Source: Akkermansiaceae bacterium UBA2367 (GTDB taxonomy: Bacteria > Verrucomicrobiota > Verrucomicrobiia > Verrucomicrobiales > DEV007). Taken from it: DNA of 64,000 nt. The stretch lies in the NCBI GenBank assembly GCA_002344525.1, contig DDTJ01000028.1, positions 94,747-158,746 on the forward strand, given 5' to 3'. This document shows, piece after piece, positions 50,683 through 60,892 of the stretch (positions are counted from its first letter, which is position 1; each line of letters starts with the position of its first letter). The notes under the pieces are model-generated. The model was given only the letters and a program-made list of their open reading frames with translations. It did no database searches and was not told where the DNA came from. The position numbers and the translations under genes were made by a program.

Positions 50683-53136
50683 ATGCCGGAGCGATCCACC
50701 GAACTCCTCGCCCCCGCGGGCAACTGGGAATGCGCGCGCGCCGCCGTGGCGAACGGGGCGGACGCGATCTATTTCGGCTTGCCGCGTTTCAACGCGCGGA
50801 TCCGGGCAGACAATTTCACGCCCGAGGATTTGCCGAAGCTGATGGACTTCCTCCACGCGCACGGGGTGCGCGGCTTCGTCGCCTTCAACACGCTGATTTT
50901 CCCGTCCGAACTGAAGGACGCGGCGGCGCAGTTGCGGCTCCTCGACGAGGCGGGCGTCGATGCCATCATCGTGCAGGACCTCGGCCTCGCCGCGATGGCC
51001 CGTGCGATGACGCCAGATCTCCACCTCCACGCCTCGACGCAGATGACGATCACTTCGCCCGAAGCCTTGGAGTTCGCCCACGGGCTTCTGCGCCTCGACC
51101 GCGCCGTCATCGCACGGGAGAACTCGATGCGGGAGATCCGCCTTTTCCACCCCGAATCGCCGGGGGCCGTCGAGTTGGAGACCTTCGTCCACGGGGCCCT
51201 CTGCGTCGCCTACTCGGGGCAATGCCTCACGAGCGAATCCCTCGGCCAGCGCAGCGCGAATCGCGGCGAATGCGCCCAAGCCTGCCGCATGCCCTACGAG
51301 CTCGTCGTCGATGGCGAAACCCGCGACCTCGGCGATCGGCGCTACCTCCTCTCGCCGCAGGACCTCGCGGGCATCGACCAGATTCCCGAGTTGATCCGTC
51401 TTGGCGTCACGAGCTTCAAGATCGAGGGCCGCCTCAAGACACCGGAATACGTCGCCGCCGTGACGAGGGCCTACCGGAAAGCGATCGACGCGACCGAGGC
51501 GGGCGAGCCGCGCCAGTCCTCGCGCGAGGACCGCTACGAGCTGGAAATGGCTTTCTCCCGAGGCCTTTCCTCCGGCTGGCTCGAAGGCATCGACAACCAG
51601 CGTCTCGTCCACGCCCGTTTCGGGAAGAAGCGCGGGGCCTTCGTCGGGCGCATCGAGCGGGTCGGCCCCGACTGGGTCGAGGTGGACGGCGGCGCTCCGG
51701 TGAAAAACGGCGACGGCATCGTCTTCGACACCGGAGGCGACACCGAACGGGAGCAAGGAGGGCGCGTCTACGAAGTCGCGGGCCGACGCCTCCGCTTCGG
51801 TCGCGGCAAGGTCGATTTCGCGAAGCTCAAGCCCGGCCACCGCGTCTGGAAGACGGACGATCCGGCGCTGAACGCCTCCCTGCGGGCCACCTACCAGCGG
51901 GAGCATCTCCCCGCGAGGAAGACGAAGCTGTGCTGGACCGTGCGCGGGGCCTCCGGCGAAGCCCTCGTCCTCGCTGATCCCGAACGCGGTCTCGAAGTGT
52001 GTTCTTCCGTGCCTCTCGAAACGGCCGAGAAACGTCCCCTCACCGAGGAAAGCCTGCGCGAACAGCTCGGACGCCTCGGCGGCACGGTCTACGAACTCGC
52101 CGGGCTGGAGGTGGCTTTGCCGGGATCGGTGATCCTGCCCGTGAGCGAACTGAACCGGATGCGCCGAGCCCTCGTCGAGCGGATCGAGGGGCAAAGCCGC
52201 GCCGCCCGGATCCGCCACGTCACCGCCGTGTCCGTGGCCGATCTGCTGCCGGAGCGCGGCGAACCCTCGCACGGCGAACCCGAACTGCGCGTCCTCTGCC
52301 GCAACGAGGCACAGATCGACGCCGCCCTCGCCTGCGGCGTGGCCACGGTCTACGCCGATTTCGAGGAAGTGCGGCGCTACCGCGACCTCGTCGCAAGGGT
52401 GCGCGAGATCTCCCCCGGAACGTGTCTCTTCCTCGCCACCCCGCGCATCCAGAAGGCCGGGGAGACGGGGCTTTTCCGCGTCGTCGAGAACGCGAAGCCC
52501 CACGGCGTCCTCGTGCGCAATCTCGGAGGGATCGGGCATTTCCGCGAAAGGGGCGACCTCGCCATGGCCGGCGACTTCTCCCTGAACGTGGCCAATCCCA
52601 TCACCGCCCGCCTCCTCAGGGAGCAGGGATTGGAGCCTCTCACGATCTCCTACGACCTGAACATCGCCCAAGTCCTCGACCTCCTCGCGGGCGCCCCGCC
52701 GGAGTGGTTCGAGCTGACCCTGCACCAGCACATGCCGATGTTTCACATGGAGCACTGCGTCTTCTGCGCCTTCCTGTCGGAGGGCAAGGACTTCACCGAC
52801 TGCGGCCGCCCCTGCGAGAGCCATGTCGTCCATCTCCGCGACCGCGTCGGACAGCTCCACCGCCTCGCCGCCGACACCGGCTGCCGCAACACCCTCTTCA
52901 ACGGTCGCGCCCAGAGCGGGGCGCGCTTTTTCCGCGAGCTGCGCGAGGCGGGCCTGCGGCGCTTCCGCGTCGAGCTGCTCGACGAGTCGCGGGCCGGGGC
53001 CGAGGAGACCATCCGCGCCTACCAAGCCCTGCTGCGGGGCGAGAACGAGGGCGGGGCGATCTTCTCGAAGCTCCGCGCCGACTCGCGGCTCGGGGTCGTC
53101 GAGGGGACGCTGGAGGCGAGGGTGGCCGCCTATTAG
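50683..53136 (+). CDS. U32 family peptidase-like protein (RlhA-like)
   Basis: This is an 817-residue protein of the U32 family. STELLAPAGNWECARAAVAN opens the domain, and ETFVHGALCVAYSGQCLTS is the classic U32 signature E-x-F-x-x-G-[AS]-x-C-x(4)-G-x-C-x-x-S, with further Cys in RGECAQACRMPY that may bind an iron-sulfur cluster. SFKIEGRLKTPEYVAAVTRA is another typical block. The second half (from about 430) covers the DUF3656-like and a repeated C-terminal region, with more cysteines in MEHCVFCAFL and DFTDCGRPCES. Several U32 proteins are RNA-hydroxylation enzymes; E. coli RlhA modifies 23S rRNA. The role here is inferred. Confidence 0.9.
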   Translation: MPERSTELLAPAGNWECARAAVANGADAIYFGLPRFNARIRADNFTPEDLPKLMDFLHAHGVRGFVAFNTLIFPSELKDAAAQLRLLDEAGVDAIIVQDLGLAAMARAMTPDLHLHASTQMTITSPEALEFAHGLLRLDRAVIARENSMREIRLFHPESPGAVELETFVHGALCVAYSGQCLTSESLGQRSANRGECAQACRMPYELVVDGETRDLGDRRYLLSPQDLAGIDQIPELIRLGVTSFKIEGRLKTPEYVAAVTRAYRKAIDATEAGEPRQSSREDRYELEMAFSRGLSSGWLEGIDNQRLVHARFGKKRGAFVGRIERVGPDWVEVDGGAPVKNGDGIVFDTGGDTEREQGGRVYEVAGRRLRFGRGKVDFAKLKPGHRVWKTDDPALNASLRATYQREHLPARKTKLCWTVRGASGEALVLADPERGLEVCSSVPLETAEKRPLTEESLREQLGRLGGTVYELAGLEVALPGSVILPVSELNRMRRALVERIEGQSRAARIRHVTAVSVADLLPERGEPSHGEPELRVLCRNEAQIDAALACGVATVYADFEEVRRYRDLVARVREISPGTCLFLATPRIQKAGETGLFRVVENAKPHGVLVRNLGGIGHFRERGDLAMAGDFSLNVANPITARLLREQGLEPLTISYDLNIAQVLDLLAGAPPEWFELTLHQHMPMFHMEHCVFCAFLSEGKDFTDCGRPCESHVVHLRDRVGQLHRLAADTGCRNTLFNGRAQSGARFFRELREAGLRRFRVELLDESRAGAEETIRAYQALLRGENEGGAIFSKLRADSRLGVVEGTLEARVAAY

Positions 53137-53222
53137 AATCCGAAACGCCAAAAATCGCGCTAAGATCGCCTCCTCCACAGCCGTATACCGAATTCGGTGA
53201 ATCCCTCCTTTTTCCCTGCCCC

Positions 53223-54275
53223 ATGAACTCCTCCCGGTTCCTCCTCCTCCCCGTCGTCCTCCTCGCCTTCGCGACGCCGCTCCAAGCGCAGCGATCGAAC
53301 CTCTCCGCCCGCGAGGCCGCCGGGCTTGTCTCCAGCCAATTCGGCCCGCAGTCCGTCCAATGGATCGCGGAAATGCGGGCTCAAGGCGGCATCCCCCAGC
53401 CGAGCGACTGGCAGGTGCTCGCCTACGACCAGCGCTCCCCCCGGCTGCTCTACCGCTTCTGGGCGGGCGGCGGACGGGCCGGCGACGGCGGCGCGGACGA
53501 CCAGCGCTATCCCGACGACGTGCCCCTCGGCTACTTCTCCGCTCAGCAGATCGGAGTGGACAGCGTCGCCGCCTTCACCATCGCGGAAGCCGAAGCCCGA
53601 CGCGCAAGGGTGGCGTTCGACAGTTGCGACTACCTCCTCCGCCTCCGCGAATACTCGACGGAGCCGGTCTGGCGGCTGGAACTGCTCGACGCCTCGCGAC
53701 GCCTCGTCGGCAAAATCTACCTCTCGGCGGGCAACGGCGAAGTCCTGCGCACGGTCTGGGTCTACCGCGACAACCGCGCCCGGCCCGACGGGCTCCCGCT
53801 GATCGTCGATTCGATGGCCCCCGGCGGGCAGGGAGCGCCGCTCGATTTCAGCAACGCGGTCCCGCCGTCCCCGCCGCTCGGCGGCATCGTCGCTCCGCCG
53901 GTCTCCCCTCCCGTCGCGCCCCCGGTCCCCGGCCAAGCGCCCGGTTCGCAGATGGGCATCCACACCGTCCCCCTCCCGCCCACGCCGGGCGTGGCCGTCG
54001 CGGGAAGCTCGCCCTACACCCCGGTCGATGCCTTGGGCCGCCCTATCGCCCCCCAGCCGACCGCTCCCCAGCCCGCCGCCGCTCCCGACGACGGCATTCC
54101 TGCGCCGCCGCCGATCATGAAAGCGCCCCCCGCCCCGGTCGCCCCTGCTCTCGCACCCGCTCCTCCGGTTCCGGTCACGCCAGCCGCTCCGGCCGCGCCG
54201 AGCACGGCGAAGCCCGCGCTCAAGCCTTCGGCGGGCGATTCGGAGCGCATTCCGCCCCCGCCGATTCCGCGATGA
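53223..54275 (+). CDS. exported protein with Pro/Ala-rich C-terminus
   Basis: I do not recognise this 350-residue protein. A signal peptide (FLLLPVVLLAFATPLQAQ) is followed by a folded region up to about residue 195 that includes LSAREAAGLVSSQFGPQSVQ and YLLRLREYSTEPVWRLELLD. The last 150 residues are low-complexity Pro/Ala/Val sequence (VAPPVSPPVAPPVPGQ, PALAPAPPVPVTPAAP), as in periplasm-spanning or surface-tethering linkers. The last 56 bp overlap the 3' end of the convergent squalene-hopene cyclase gene, so the C-terminal 18 codons and the cyclase's C-terminus share DNA. Confidence 0.7.
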   Translation: MNSSRFLLLPVVLLAFATPLQAQRSNLSAREAAGLVSSQFGPQSVQWIAEMRAQGGIPQPSDWQVLAYDQRSPRLLYRFWAGGGRAGDGGADDQRYPDDVPLGYFSAQQIGVDSVAAFTIAEAEARRARVAFDSCDYLLRLREYSTEPVWRLELLDASRRLVGKIYLSAGNGEVLRTVWVYRDNRARPDGLPLIVDSMAPGGQGAPLDFSNAVPPSPPLGGIVAPPVSPPVAPPVPGQAPGSQMGIHTVPLPPTPGVAVAGSSPYTPVDALGRPIAPQPTAPQPAAAPDDGIPAPPPIMKAPPAPVAPALAPAPPVPVTPAAPAAPSTAKPALKPSAGDSERIPPPPIPR

Positions 54276-56028
54276 GCGACAGTCGAGAAAGCGCCTCGAC
54301 CGTCCAGACGAGGGGATAGGCTTTCTCGAAATACCAAAGTTTCGCGAAGTAGAAGCCGACAGGCGACGCCTCGAAGCGCGTCCCGCGCTCCGTCGCGGCG
54401 GCGAGCCAGACGAGACCTCGGGAAAGGGCGTCGGAACGAGGGCGGACGGCTGACAGCGCGCCCAAGGCGAGCGTGGTCTCCTCGATGGTCGAGGGCGTCG
54501 CACCGTGCGACGCGCCCCAGCCGCCGTCCGGATTCTGGTTTGCGAGAAGCCAAGCGACACCCCTCGCCACCGCTTCGTGCGCGGACGTGATCGGGGCCAG
54601 CGCGAGCAACACTTGGGCGGTGCCGTAGGTCGGATTCTCCTCGTCGTCGCGGCGGTGCTGGTTGCCGAACCAGAGGGGACGCCACGAGCCGTCGGGCCGC
54701 TGCTGGCGCAGGAGGAAGGCGAGAGCGCGGTCCGAGGCGTGGTCGAGACGGCCTTGGATTTCCTCAGGCATGGCCTCGCGCCAAGCCGCCCAAGCCCGCA
54801 GGGTGTGGGCGGTGAGGTCGGGCGAGGAGCGGTCGAAGGGCAGGGCGCCCCAGCCCCGGCAGAAGGTGGGGATGCCTCCGTCGCGGTTCTGCAAATCGAG
54901 GAGCCAGATGACCCCCGCCTGCGCCGCTTCGAGGGTCTCGTCATCCGGCGGGAAGGTTTTCAAGGCGAGCAGGGCACCGGGGGTGTCGTCCGCGTCGGGC
55001 ACGCCGCCGCTGAGGTCGGTCCAAGCCCAGCCGCCGGGCGCGGCGTCGGTGAAAGGATGCCGCTCGCGATACTGCTGGTCGAGGAGCCAGCGCTTCACTC
55101 GATCATGCCCATCAAAGAGGGTCAGGTCGGCGGCTTGACCCTCTTGGGTGACGGTCAGGGCTTTGACCGCGAGGGTTGTGGCCCAGGTGGCGAGGTTCGT
55201 GTCGATGGGCCAGCTTCCGTCGGGGCGCACGGTTTCCAGCAGGAAGCGGACGCCGTTCCCGACCACGGGATGCTCGCGCTCCCCCGCCGAGACGAGGGCC
55301 ATGGTCACGAAACTGGTCAGCGGCGCGGCTTCGAGGAAACCGCCGGAGGCGGGCTGGATCGAGGCAAGCAGCTTCGAGAGACGCGGCCAGAGGAAATGAG
55401 GTTGTTTTGTCAGGGCCGGACCTTGGCGGTGGCGGGCATAGCCGATGGCGATCAGCGCGGGCAGGGCGTAGCTGACCACCGGCAACCGCAGGACGGCGAA
55501 CCAGCTCCGGGGGAAGGAGGCCAGCTGGAAAGGGAGTTGCAGGACGAATCGCCATCCGCGAGGCCCGAGCGTGCCGCAGAGGGCGCAGAGCATCAGGATG
55601 GGCACGGAGAAGGTGCGGTCCTTCCCGTAGCGGGCCTTCACCGTCTCGGCGATGAGGGCGGGATCGAGGGAACCGACGTAGTCGCGAACCCAATGCGAGG
55701 CGCGACCCGCCGCGTCGTCCGACTCCGCCCCGCCGAAGCGCCTCAGGGCGGACCAGGCGAGCAGGGTGGTGGAGAGGTTGGAGAAGCTTTTCACGGTGTC
55801 GCCCCAGCCGCCGTCCTCGTTCTGGTGCTCGATGAGCCAGCGGCAGGCGGCGGCGATGCGGTCGCGGTGGACGGATTCGTCGACGGTTCCGAGGGCGACG
55901 AGGGCGGTGGCGGTGGAGAGGGCCGAAGTGGAGAGTTCGCCGGTCCAATGGCCCGCCGCGTTTCGCTCCGCGAGGAGGGCGTTTCGTGCGTTTGTCAGGG
56001 TCTCGCGGAGAAGGTCGGAGTCGATCAT
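54220..56028 (-). CDS. squalene-hopene cyclase family terpene cyclase
   Basis: This is a 602-residue class II terpene cyclase. The catalytic acid motif DxDD is present as PDADDTPGALLALKTF near residue 365. QW-type repeats (QxxxGxW) recur: HQNEDGGWGD, RPDGSWPID, NRDGGIPTF, QQRPDGSWRPLWF and NQNPDGGWGASHGA. A hydrophobic segment near residue 205-230 (VLQLPFQLASFPRSWFAVLR) matches the membrane-dipping region. It is shorter than typical bacterial SHC (about 630-660), mainly at the N-terminus. It is the last gene of a three-gene unit with a second alpha/alpha-toroid protein and a lipoprotein. Squalene to hopene is likely but not proven. Confidence 0.85.
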   Translation of the reverse strand: MIDSDLLRETLTNARNALLAERNAAGHWTGELSTSALSTATALVALGTVDESVHRDRIAAACRWLIEHQNEDGGWGDTVKSFSNLSTTLLAWSALRRFGGAESDDAAGRASHWVRDYVGSLDPALIAETVKARYGKDRTFSVPILMLCALCGTLGPRGWRFVLQLPFQLASFPRSWFAVLRLPVVSYALPALIAIGYARHRQGPALTKQPHFLWPRLSKLLASIQPASGGFLEAAPLTSFVTMALVSAGEREHPVVGNGVRFLLETVRPDGSWPIDTNLATWATTLAVKALTVTQEGQAADLTLFDGHDRVKRWLLDQQYRERHPFTDAAPGGWAWTDLSGGVPDADDTPGALLALKTFPPDDETLEAAQAGVIWLLDLQNRDGGIPTFCRGWGALPFDRSSPDLTAHTLRAWAAWREAMPEEIQGRLDHASDRALAFLLRQQRPDGSWRPLWFGNQHRRDDEENPTYGTAQVLLALAPITSAHEAVARGVAWLLANQNPDGGWGASHGATPSTIEETTLALGALSAVRPRSDALSRGLVWLAAATERGTRFEASPVGFYFAKLWYFEKAYPLVWTVEALSRLSLIAESAGAECAPNRPPKA

Positions 56029-56038
56029 CGCGTTTTCT

Positions 56039-56926
56039 TCACAAGGCGAGATGCCCGAGGGCGAGGAGCCCGTAGTAGGTGTATTCGAGATCGAATTCCT
56101 CGTCGTCCCAAGTGCCGTGGAACCCGCCGGCCGCCGTCCAGAGGGAATCGACGAAGTCGAGCGCCGCCTCTTTCCTCCCGGAGAAATCGACCTGCAATCC
56201 GTCGAGGGCGTGGAGGGCGACGGCGGTGGAGAGCAGGTCGGGCATGGGCGCGCCGGGGAAGGGCAGGAAGCCACCCGAGGGATGCCAGGAGTCGAGGATC
56301 CAGCGGGGAGTCTCCGGCGGGATCGGGAGCCGCAGGTTGCGGAGCAGAGTCACGGCTGCGGCGGTCGCGGGGACGTTGGGGATGGGCAGTTCGACATCGT
56401 TCGCCCAAGCCCCGCCCGCGACGCGGAGCGAATCGAGACAGCGGGCGAGACCCTCGGGATCGGGAGGGGCGAGGCCGTGGTCGGCGTAGGCCCCGTAGGC
56501 GAGGAAGCAGGCGTAAGCCGAGCCGGTCTCGGCGTCGTCGGACTGGTTGTAGCCGCCGTCGGGGGTGCGGTATCCTTCGAGTCGCTCGTGGACCGGGGCG
56601 AGGGCGGCGGACGATGGGCGTTTTGTCAAGGCGGAGGAGGCTCGGCAGAGGCAGCAGAGATGGACGAAGTCGAGATCGCCGGGCGAGGCGAGCTTCGCTT
56701 CGAGGAAGACGGCGAGCGATTCCTCGGGCAGCGCCGTTTGCAGAGCCGTGAGGGCGTCGATGGCGAAGCAGGTGTAGTAGAGGTCCGACCCTCCGTCGCG
56801 GTCGCGGAAACCGCCGTCGGCGTTCTGCTGCGAGCGCACGTAGGACTCGACGAGGGCGCAGGCTTCGTCCCCGAGGATGGACCGCGCGAGCCGCGCCACC
56901 TGCAGCATTTCGAGGCGCAGGGACAT
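56039..56926 (-). CDS. prenyltransferase/squalene-oxidase repeat protein (alpha/alpha toroid)
   Basis: This is a 295-residue protein made of toroid repeats: SQQNADGGFRDRDGGSDLYY, YRTPDGGYNQSDDAETGSAY, DSWHPSGGFLPFPGAP and WTAAGGFHGTWDDEEFDLEY. It resembles the beta subunit of protein prenyltransferases in fold and length. The C-terminal motif reads DLEYTYYGLLALGHL, where the prenyltransferases have D-x-x-H-T-x-Y-G-L, so the zinc-binding His is replaced by Tyr, and no Asp-x-Cys pair is evident. A catalytic prenyltransferase is therefore doubtful. It lies 10 bp before the cyclase gene and was presumably recruited to terpenoid handling. Confidence 0.75.
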   Translation of the reverse strand: MSLRLEMLQVARLARSILGDEACALVESYVRSQQNADGGFRDRDGGSDLYYTCFAIDALTALQTALPEESLAVFLEAKLASPGDLDFVHLCCLCRASSALTKRPSSAALAPVHERLEGYRTPDGGYNQSDDAETGSAYACFLAYGAYADHGLAPPDPEGLARCLDSLRVAGGAWANDVELPIPNVPATAAAVTLLRNLRLPIPPETPRWILDSWHPSGGFLPFPGAPMPDLLSTAVALHALDGLQVDFSGRKEAALDFVDSLWTAAGGFHGTWDDEEFDLEYTYYGLLALGHLAL

Positions 56927-56929
56927 GGG

Positions 56930-57520
56930 TCAGCGACGCTGTTTGACGAGGTGGTTCACCAAGTCGCGGGTGGTGTCGCCCGAAAAGGTTTCGATGGCCA
57001 TCTCGGTGAGCAATCTGACATTGGCGCCTTTCTTCGCCTTGCCGTCCAAAGTGACGATGCCATCCTCGTAGCTCACTTTCGGCGAATCGACCTCCTTCAG
57101 GTAGTATACGAGGAAGGGGGAGGCGACGCGGTTGCCCCAGCCGACGGGGATGCGGTGGTATTCGAGCCTCAGATCCTTTTCGATCTTCAAGTCCGGGAAT
57201 TCGCGTTCGAGGGTTTCGAGGATGCGTTCCTGCTGGATGCGGCTCGCGAGCGCCCCGCGAACGATGAGCCGATCACCCTCGATGGAGATATAAAGCTCGG
57301 GTTCGGCACGGGGAAGGTCGGGGGCGGGTTCGGCGGGAGCGGGGGTGGCCGGAGGGACCGCCACCGGCGCCTCTTGGATGGCCGGGGCCGGAGACTGCGC
57401 GACCTCTTTCACGGTCTCTTCCACGGTCTTTGGCGTGGCAAGACGGGGTTCTTCACAGGACCAGAGCACGGTGGCGAGACCGGAAAGCAGGACGATTCGT
57501 CGGAGAGGGATGGTTTTCAT
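56930..57520 (-). CDS. lipoprotein with BON-like domain
   Basis: This is a 196-residue predicted lipoprotein: the signal ends in LLSGLATVLWSC (lipobox-like, Cys near residue 22). A Pro/Ala/Glu linker (APVAVPPATPAPAEPAPDLP) runs from about residue 40 to 75. The C-terminal 120 residues have the pattern of a BON domain (ISIEGDRLIVRGALASRIQQ, then VSYEDGIVTLDGKAKKG and NVRLLTEMAIETFSGDTTRD), which usually contacts membranes. It is the first gene of the cyclase unit (3 bp before the toroid gene). A role in placing the product in a membrane is possible but speculative. Confidence 0.65.
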   Translation of the reverse strand: MKTIPLRRIVLLSGLATVLWSCEEPRLATPKTVEETVKEVAQSPAPAIQEAPVAVPPATPAPAEPAPDLPRAEPELYISIEGDRLIVRGALASRIQQERILETLEREFPDLKIEKDLRLEYHRIPVGWGNRVASPFLVYYLKEVDSPKVSYEDGIVTLDGKAKKGANVRLLTEMAIETFSGDTTRDLVNHLVKQRR

Positions 57521-57642
57521 CGGGATGCGGGACGGCGCGGCAGGATAGCTCCCCGGCGCCTTCCGCTCAACGCCGATCCTTCCCTATGGGCGGTGAAATC
57601 CACCAGTGGACGGACAGGACGGCATCGCGGAGACTTCCGTCC

Positions 57643-59067
<1,425 letters not shown>

Positions 59068-59138
59068 TTAAGCTAGGGTGGTCCACCCGGCGGGAATCCG
59101 CCCGCTGGCCAGACCGGAATCTCCAACCCCTTCCAGCC

Positions 59139-59633
59139 GTGCTCAAACAAATCATCCATCAAGACGACAGCCAGGACGTCGCCGACGCACCCGCTGAAGG
59201 AACCTTCGCCAAACCGCGTTTCCCACCCGCGTTTCCCACCGTCTCCGGGGGACGGAACATCCTCTCCAGCGACGTCGAGATCCGGGGCAAGCTCCGCTTC
59301 TCCCACGACCTCGTCATCGACGGGCGCATCGAGGGCGAAGTGAACTCCGACGGCGACCTCACCGTGGGCGAGAACGCCACTATCGTCGGCGACGTGAAGA
59401 CGCGCTCGGTCATCGTCTTCGGGCGGATCGAGGGCAACATCACCGTCACCGAGCGTTGCGAATTGAAACAGAGCGCCGCTCTCCATGGCGACGTCGTCGC
59501 GGGCAAGCTGGCCATTGAGGAGGGCGCCACCTTTCTGGGATCCTCCACCGTGGGCGCTCCCCGTCCGAACGTCGAGTCCCCGGCCCACCACCACCACGAT
59601 GGCGAGGGCGGTGAAAATGGCGGCGGATACTGA
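59139..59633 (+). CDS. bactofilin (polymer-forming cytoskeletal protein)
   Basis: Bactofilins form stable beta-helical filaments that scaffold cell-wall enzymes. From a GTG at 59139 this protein has 164 residues. The helical core runs from about residue 40 to 130: NILSSDVEIRGKLRFSHDLV, IDGRIEGEVNSDGDLTVGEN, and GDVKTRSVIVFGRIEGNITV are typical 'G-x-I-x-G' rungs. The C-terminus is low complexity (HHHH, then acidic). An ATG at 59064, overlapping the upstream stop as ATGA, would add an unlikely Trp/Arg-rich lead. It is followed by a second bactofilin gene 96 bp on. Confidence 0.85.
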   Translation: MLKQIIHQDDSQDVADAPAEGTFAKPRFPPAFPTVSGGRNILSSDVEIRGKLRFSHDLVIDGRIEGEVNSDGDLTVGENATIVGDVKTRSVIVFGRIEGNITVTERCELKQSAALHGDVVAGKLAIEEGATFLGSSTVGAPRPNVESPAHHHHDGEGGENGGGY

Positions 59634-59729
59634 CGTCGGTCCGGCCATGGACCGCTACCGCCCGGACGGCGGCGGCGAGGCGCACCGGGGCGGTCGGGTG
59701 CGTTTTTCCTTTTCAACCCCTCGCTGAAC

Positions 59730-60866
59730 GTGTTCGGAAAACGACATCGAACCAAAAAGGTGGATCTCACCTGCCCCCACTGCGGCCATTCGCAGCAGGA
59801 GCCAGCCCTTGTGGTCTCGTCCTTCTGCCGCACTTGCGGCGGGCACTTCCGGGTGCGCAAAGGCATCGCTCTCGCCCATCCCGGCTTGCGCGTCTCGGGC
59901 CTTGCCGAAGCCGGGGAGCCCCGCGCCAGACGTCCCGTCGCTCCGGCCTCCCCCGCCGAGCCACCCGCGCCCCTCGGTGATTCCTGGCTCGTCTCGGCGG
60001 AGGCCCAGAACGAAGGAGCACGCCCCCTCCTCCCACCCCCGGGGGAAGCGGAGGAGCCGGAAACCGGCATCTCGGCGGGAGCCTTCTTCGGCCTCGTGGA
60101 CGAATCGCAGGAGGGCGGGACAGGCGACAGCCCCGCCCTCGGTCGCGAGGCGCAGGGCCGCGACGCCCTCGCCCGAGGCTCCATCGCCGCCCTCATCGGC
60201 GCGCAGCAGACCGTCGTCATCGCGGAGAAGGAGCGCATGCCGCCCAATTACGTCGAGCCCAGCCCCCGCCGTCGACGCGAGGACGGCGTGCCCAGCCTCC
60301 CGGTGCGCTGCTACCGCTGCTACCACGTCCAGGAGGTCTCGCGCTACGCGAAATCGTCCCAGTGCGAGCGGTGCAGCACCTACATCAGCCTCGCCAACTA
60401 TGAAATCAAGACGGTGCAAAGCCACGCCCTGCGCACCCGCGGCGACGTGACCATCACGAAGCGGGGCGGGCTCGTCGACGGCTCCGAGATCGCCTGCCAT
60501 CACCTCGTCGTCAACGGCACGCTCGATGCCACCGTCGATTGCACGGGCGACGCCGTCTTCCGCCACTCCGGCACGGCGCGAGGTCGGCTCCACTGCGACA
60601 AGCTCGTCGTCGAGAAAGATTGCGAAGTCCGATTCCCCGACGGGGTCATGGCGAGACGCGCCGAGATCGCGGGCCGGCTCGTCGGCGACCTCACCTGCTC
60701 GGGCAAGGTCCGCATCGCCCGCGGCGGTCTCCTCGAAGGCGACCTCGCCGCCGTCGAACTCGAATTGAAAGAAGGCGGCCACGTCTCCGGCGAAACGAAA
60801 CTCGACCCCGCGACCAGCACCGTCCTGCCTTTGCGCCAAGGCTTCAACCCCTCCGTGATCGGCTGA
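59730..60866 (+). CDS. zinc-ribbon bactofilin-like protein
   Basis: This 378-residue protein starts at a GTG (MFGKRHRTKKVDLTC). Residues 15-45 form a zinc ribbon (CPHCGH ... CRTCGG), followed by about 150 residues of low-complexity linker. A second Cys4 unit (CYRCYHV ... CERCSTY) lies near 193-216. The last 160 residues have bactofilin-like rungs: TRGDVTITKRGGLVDGSEIA, GTARGRLHCDKLVVEKDCEV and AEIAGRLVGDLTCSGKVRIA. The end (PLRQGFNPSVIG) may be a capping tail. It probably joins or caps filaments of the first bactofilin, to which it lies adjacent. Confidence 0.8.
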   Translation: MFGKRHRTKKVDLTCPHCGHSQQEPALVVSSFCRTCGGHFRVRKGIALAHPGLRVSGLAEAGEPRARRPVAPASPAEPPAPLGDSWLVSAEAQNEGARPLLPPPGEAEEPETGISAGAFFGLVDESQEGGTGDSPALGREAQGRDALARGSIAALIGAQQTVVIAEKERMPPNYVEPSPRRRREDGVPSLPVRCYRCYHVQEVSRYAKSSQCERCSTYISLANYEIKTVQSHALRTRGDVTITKRGGLVDGSEIACHHLVVNGTLDATVDCTGDAVFRHSGTARGRLHCDKLVVEKDCEVRFPDGVMARRAEIAGRLVGDLTCSGKVRIARGGLLEGDLAAVELELKEGGHVSGETKLDPATSTVLPLRQGFNPSVIG

Positions 60867-60892
60867 TCGCGACCCTGCCGCCCTCCTCCATC

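Noticed and set aside
50575..53178. Long open frame antisense to the U32 peptidase gene
   Set aside because: The U32 signature and cysteine motifs are on the plus strand; the antisense product shows no recognisable feature.
56039..56926. Calling the toroid protein a protein geranylgeranyltransferase subunit
   Set aside because: The zinc-binding His is replaced by Tyr, the Asp-x-Cys ligands are not visible, and no alpha subunit is present.
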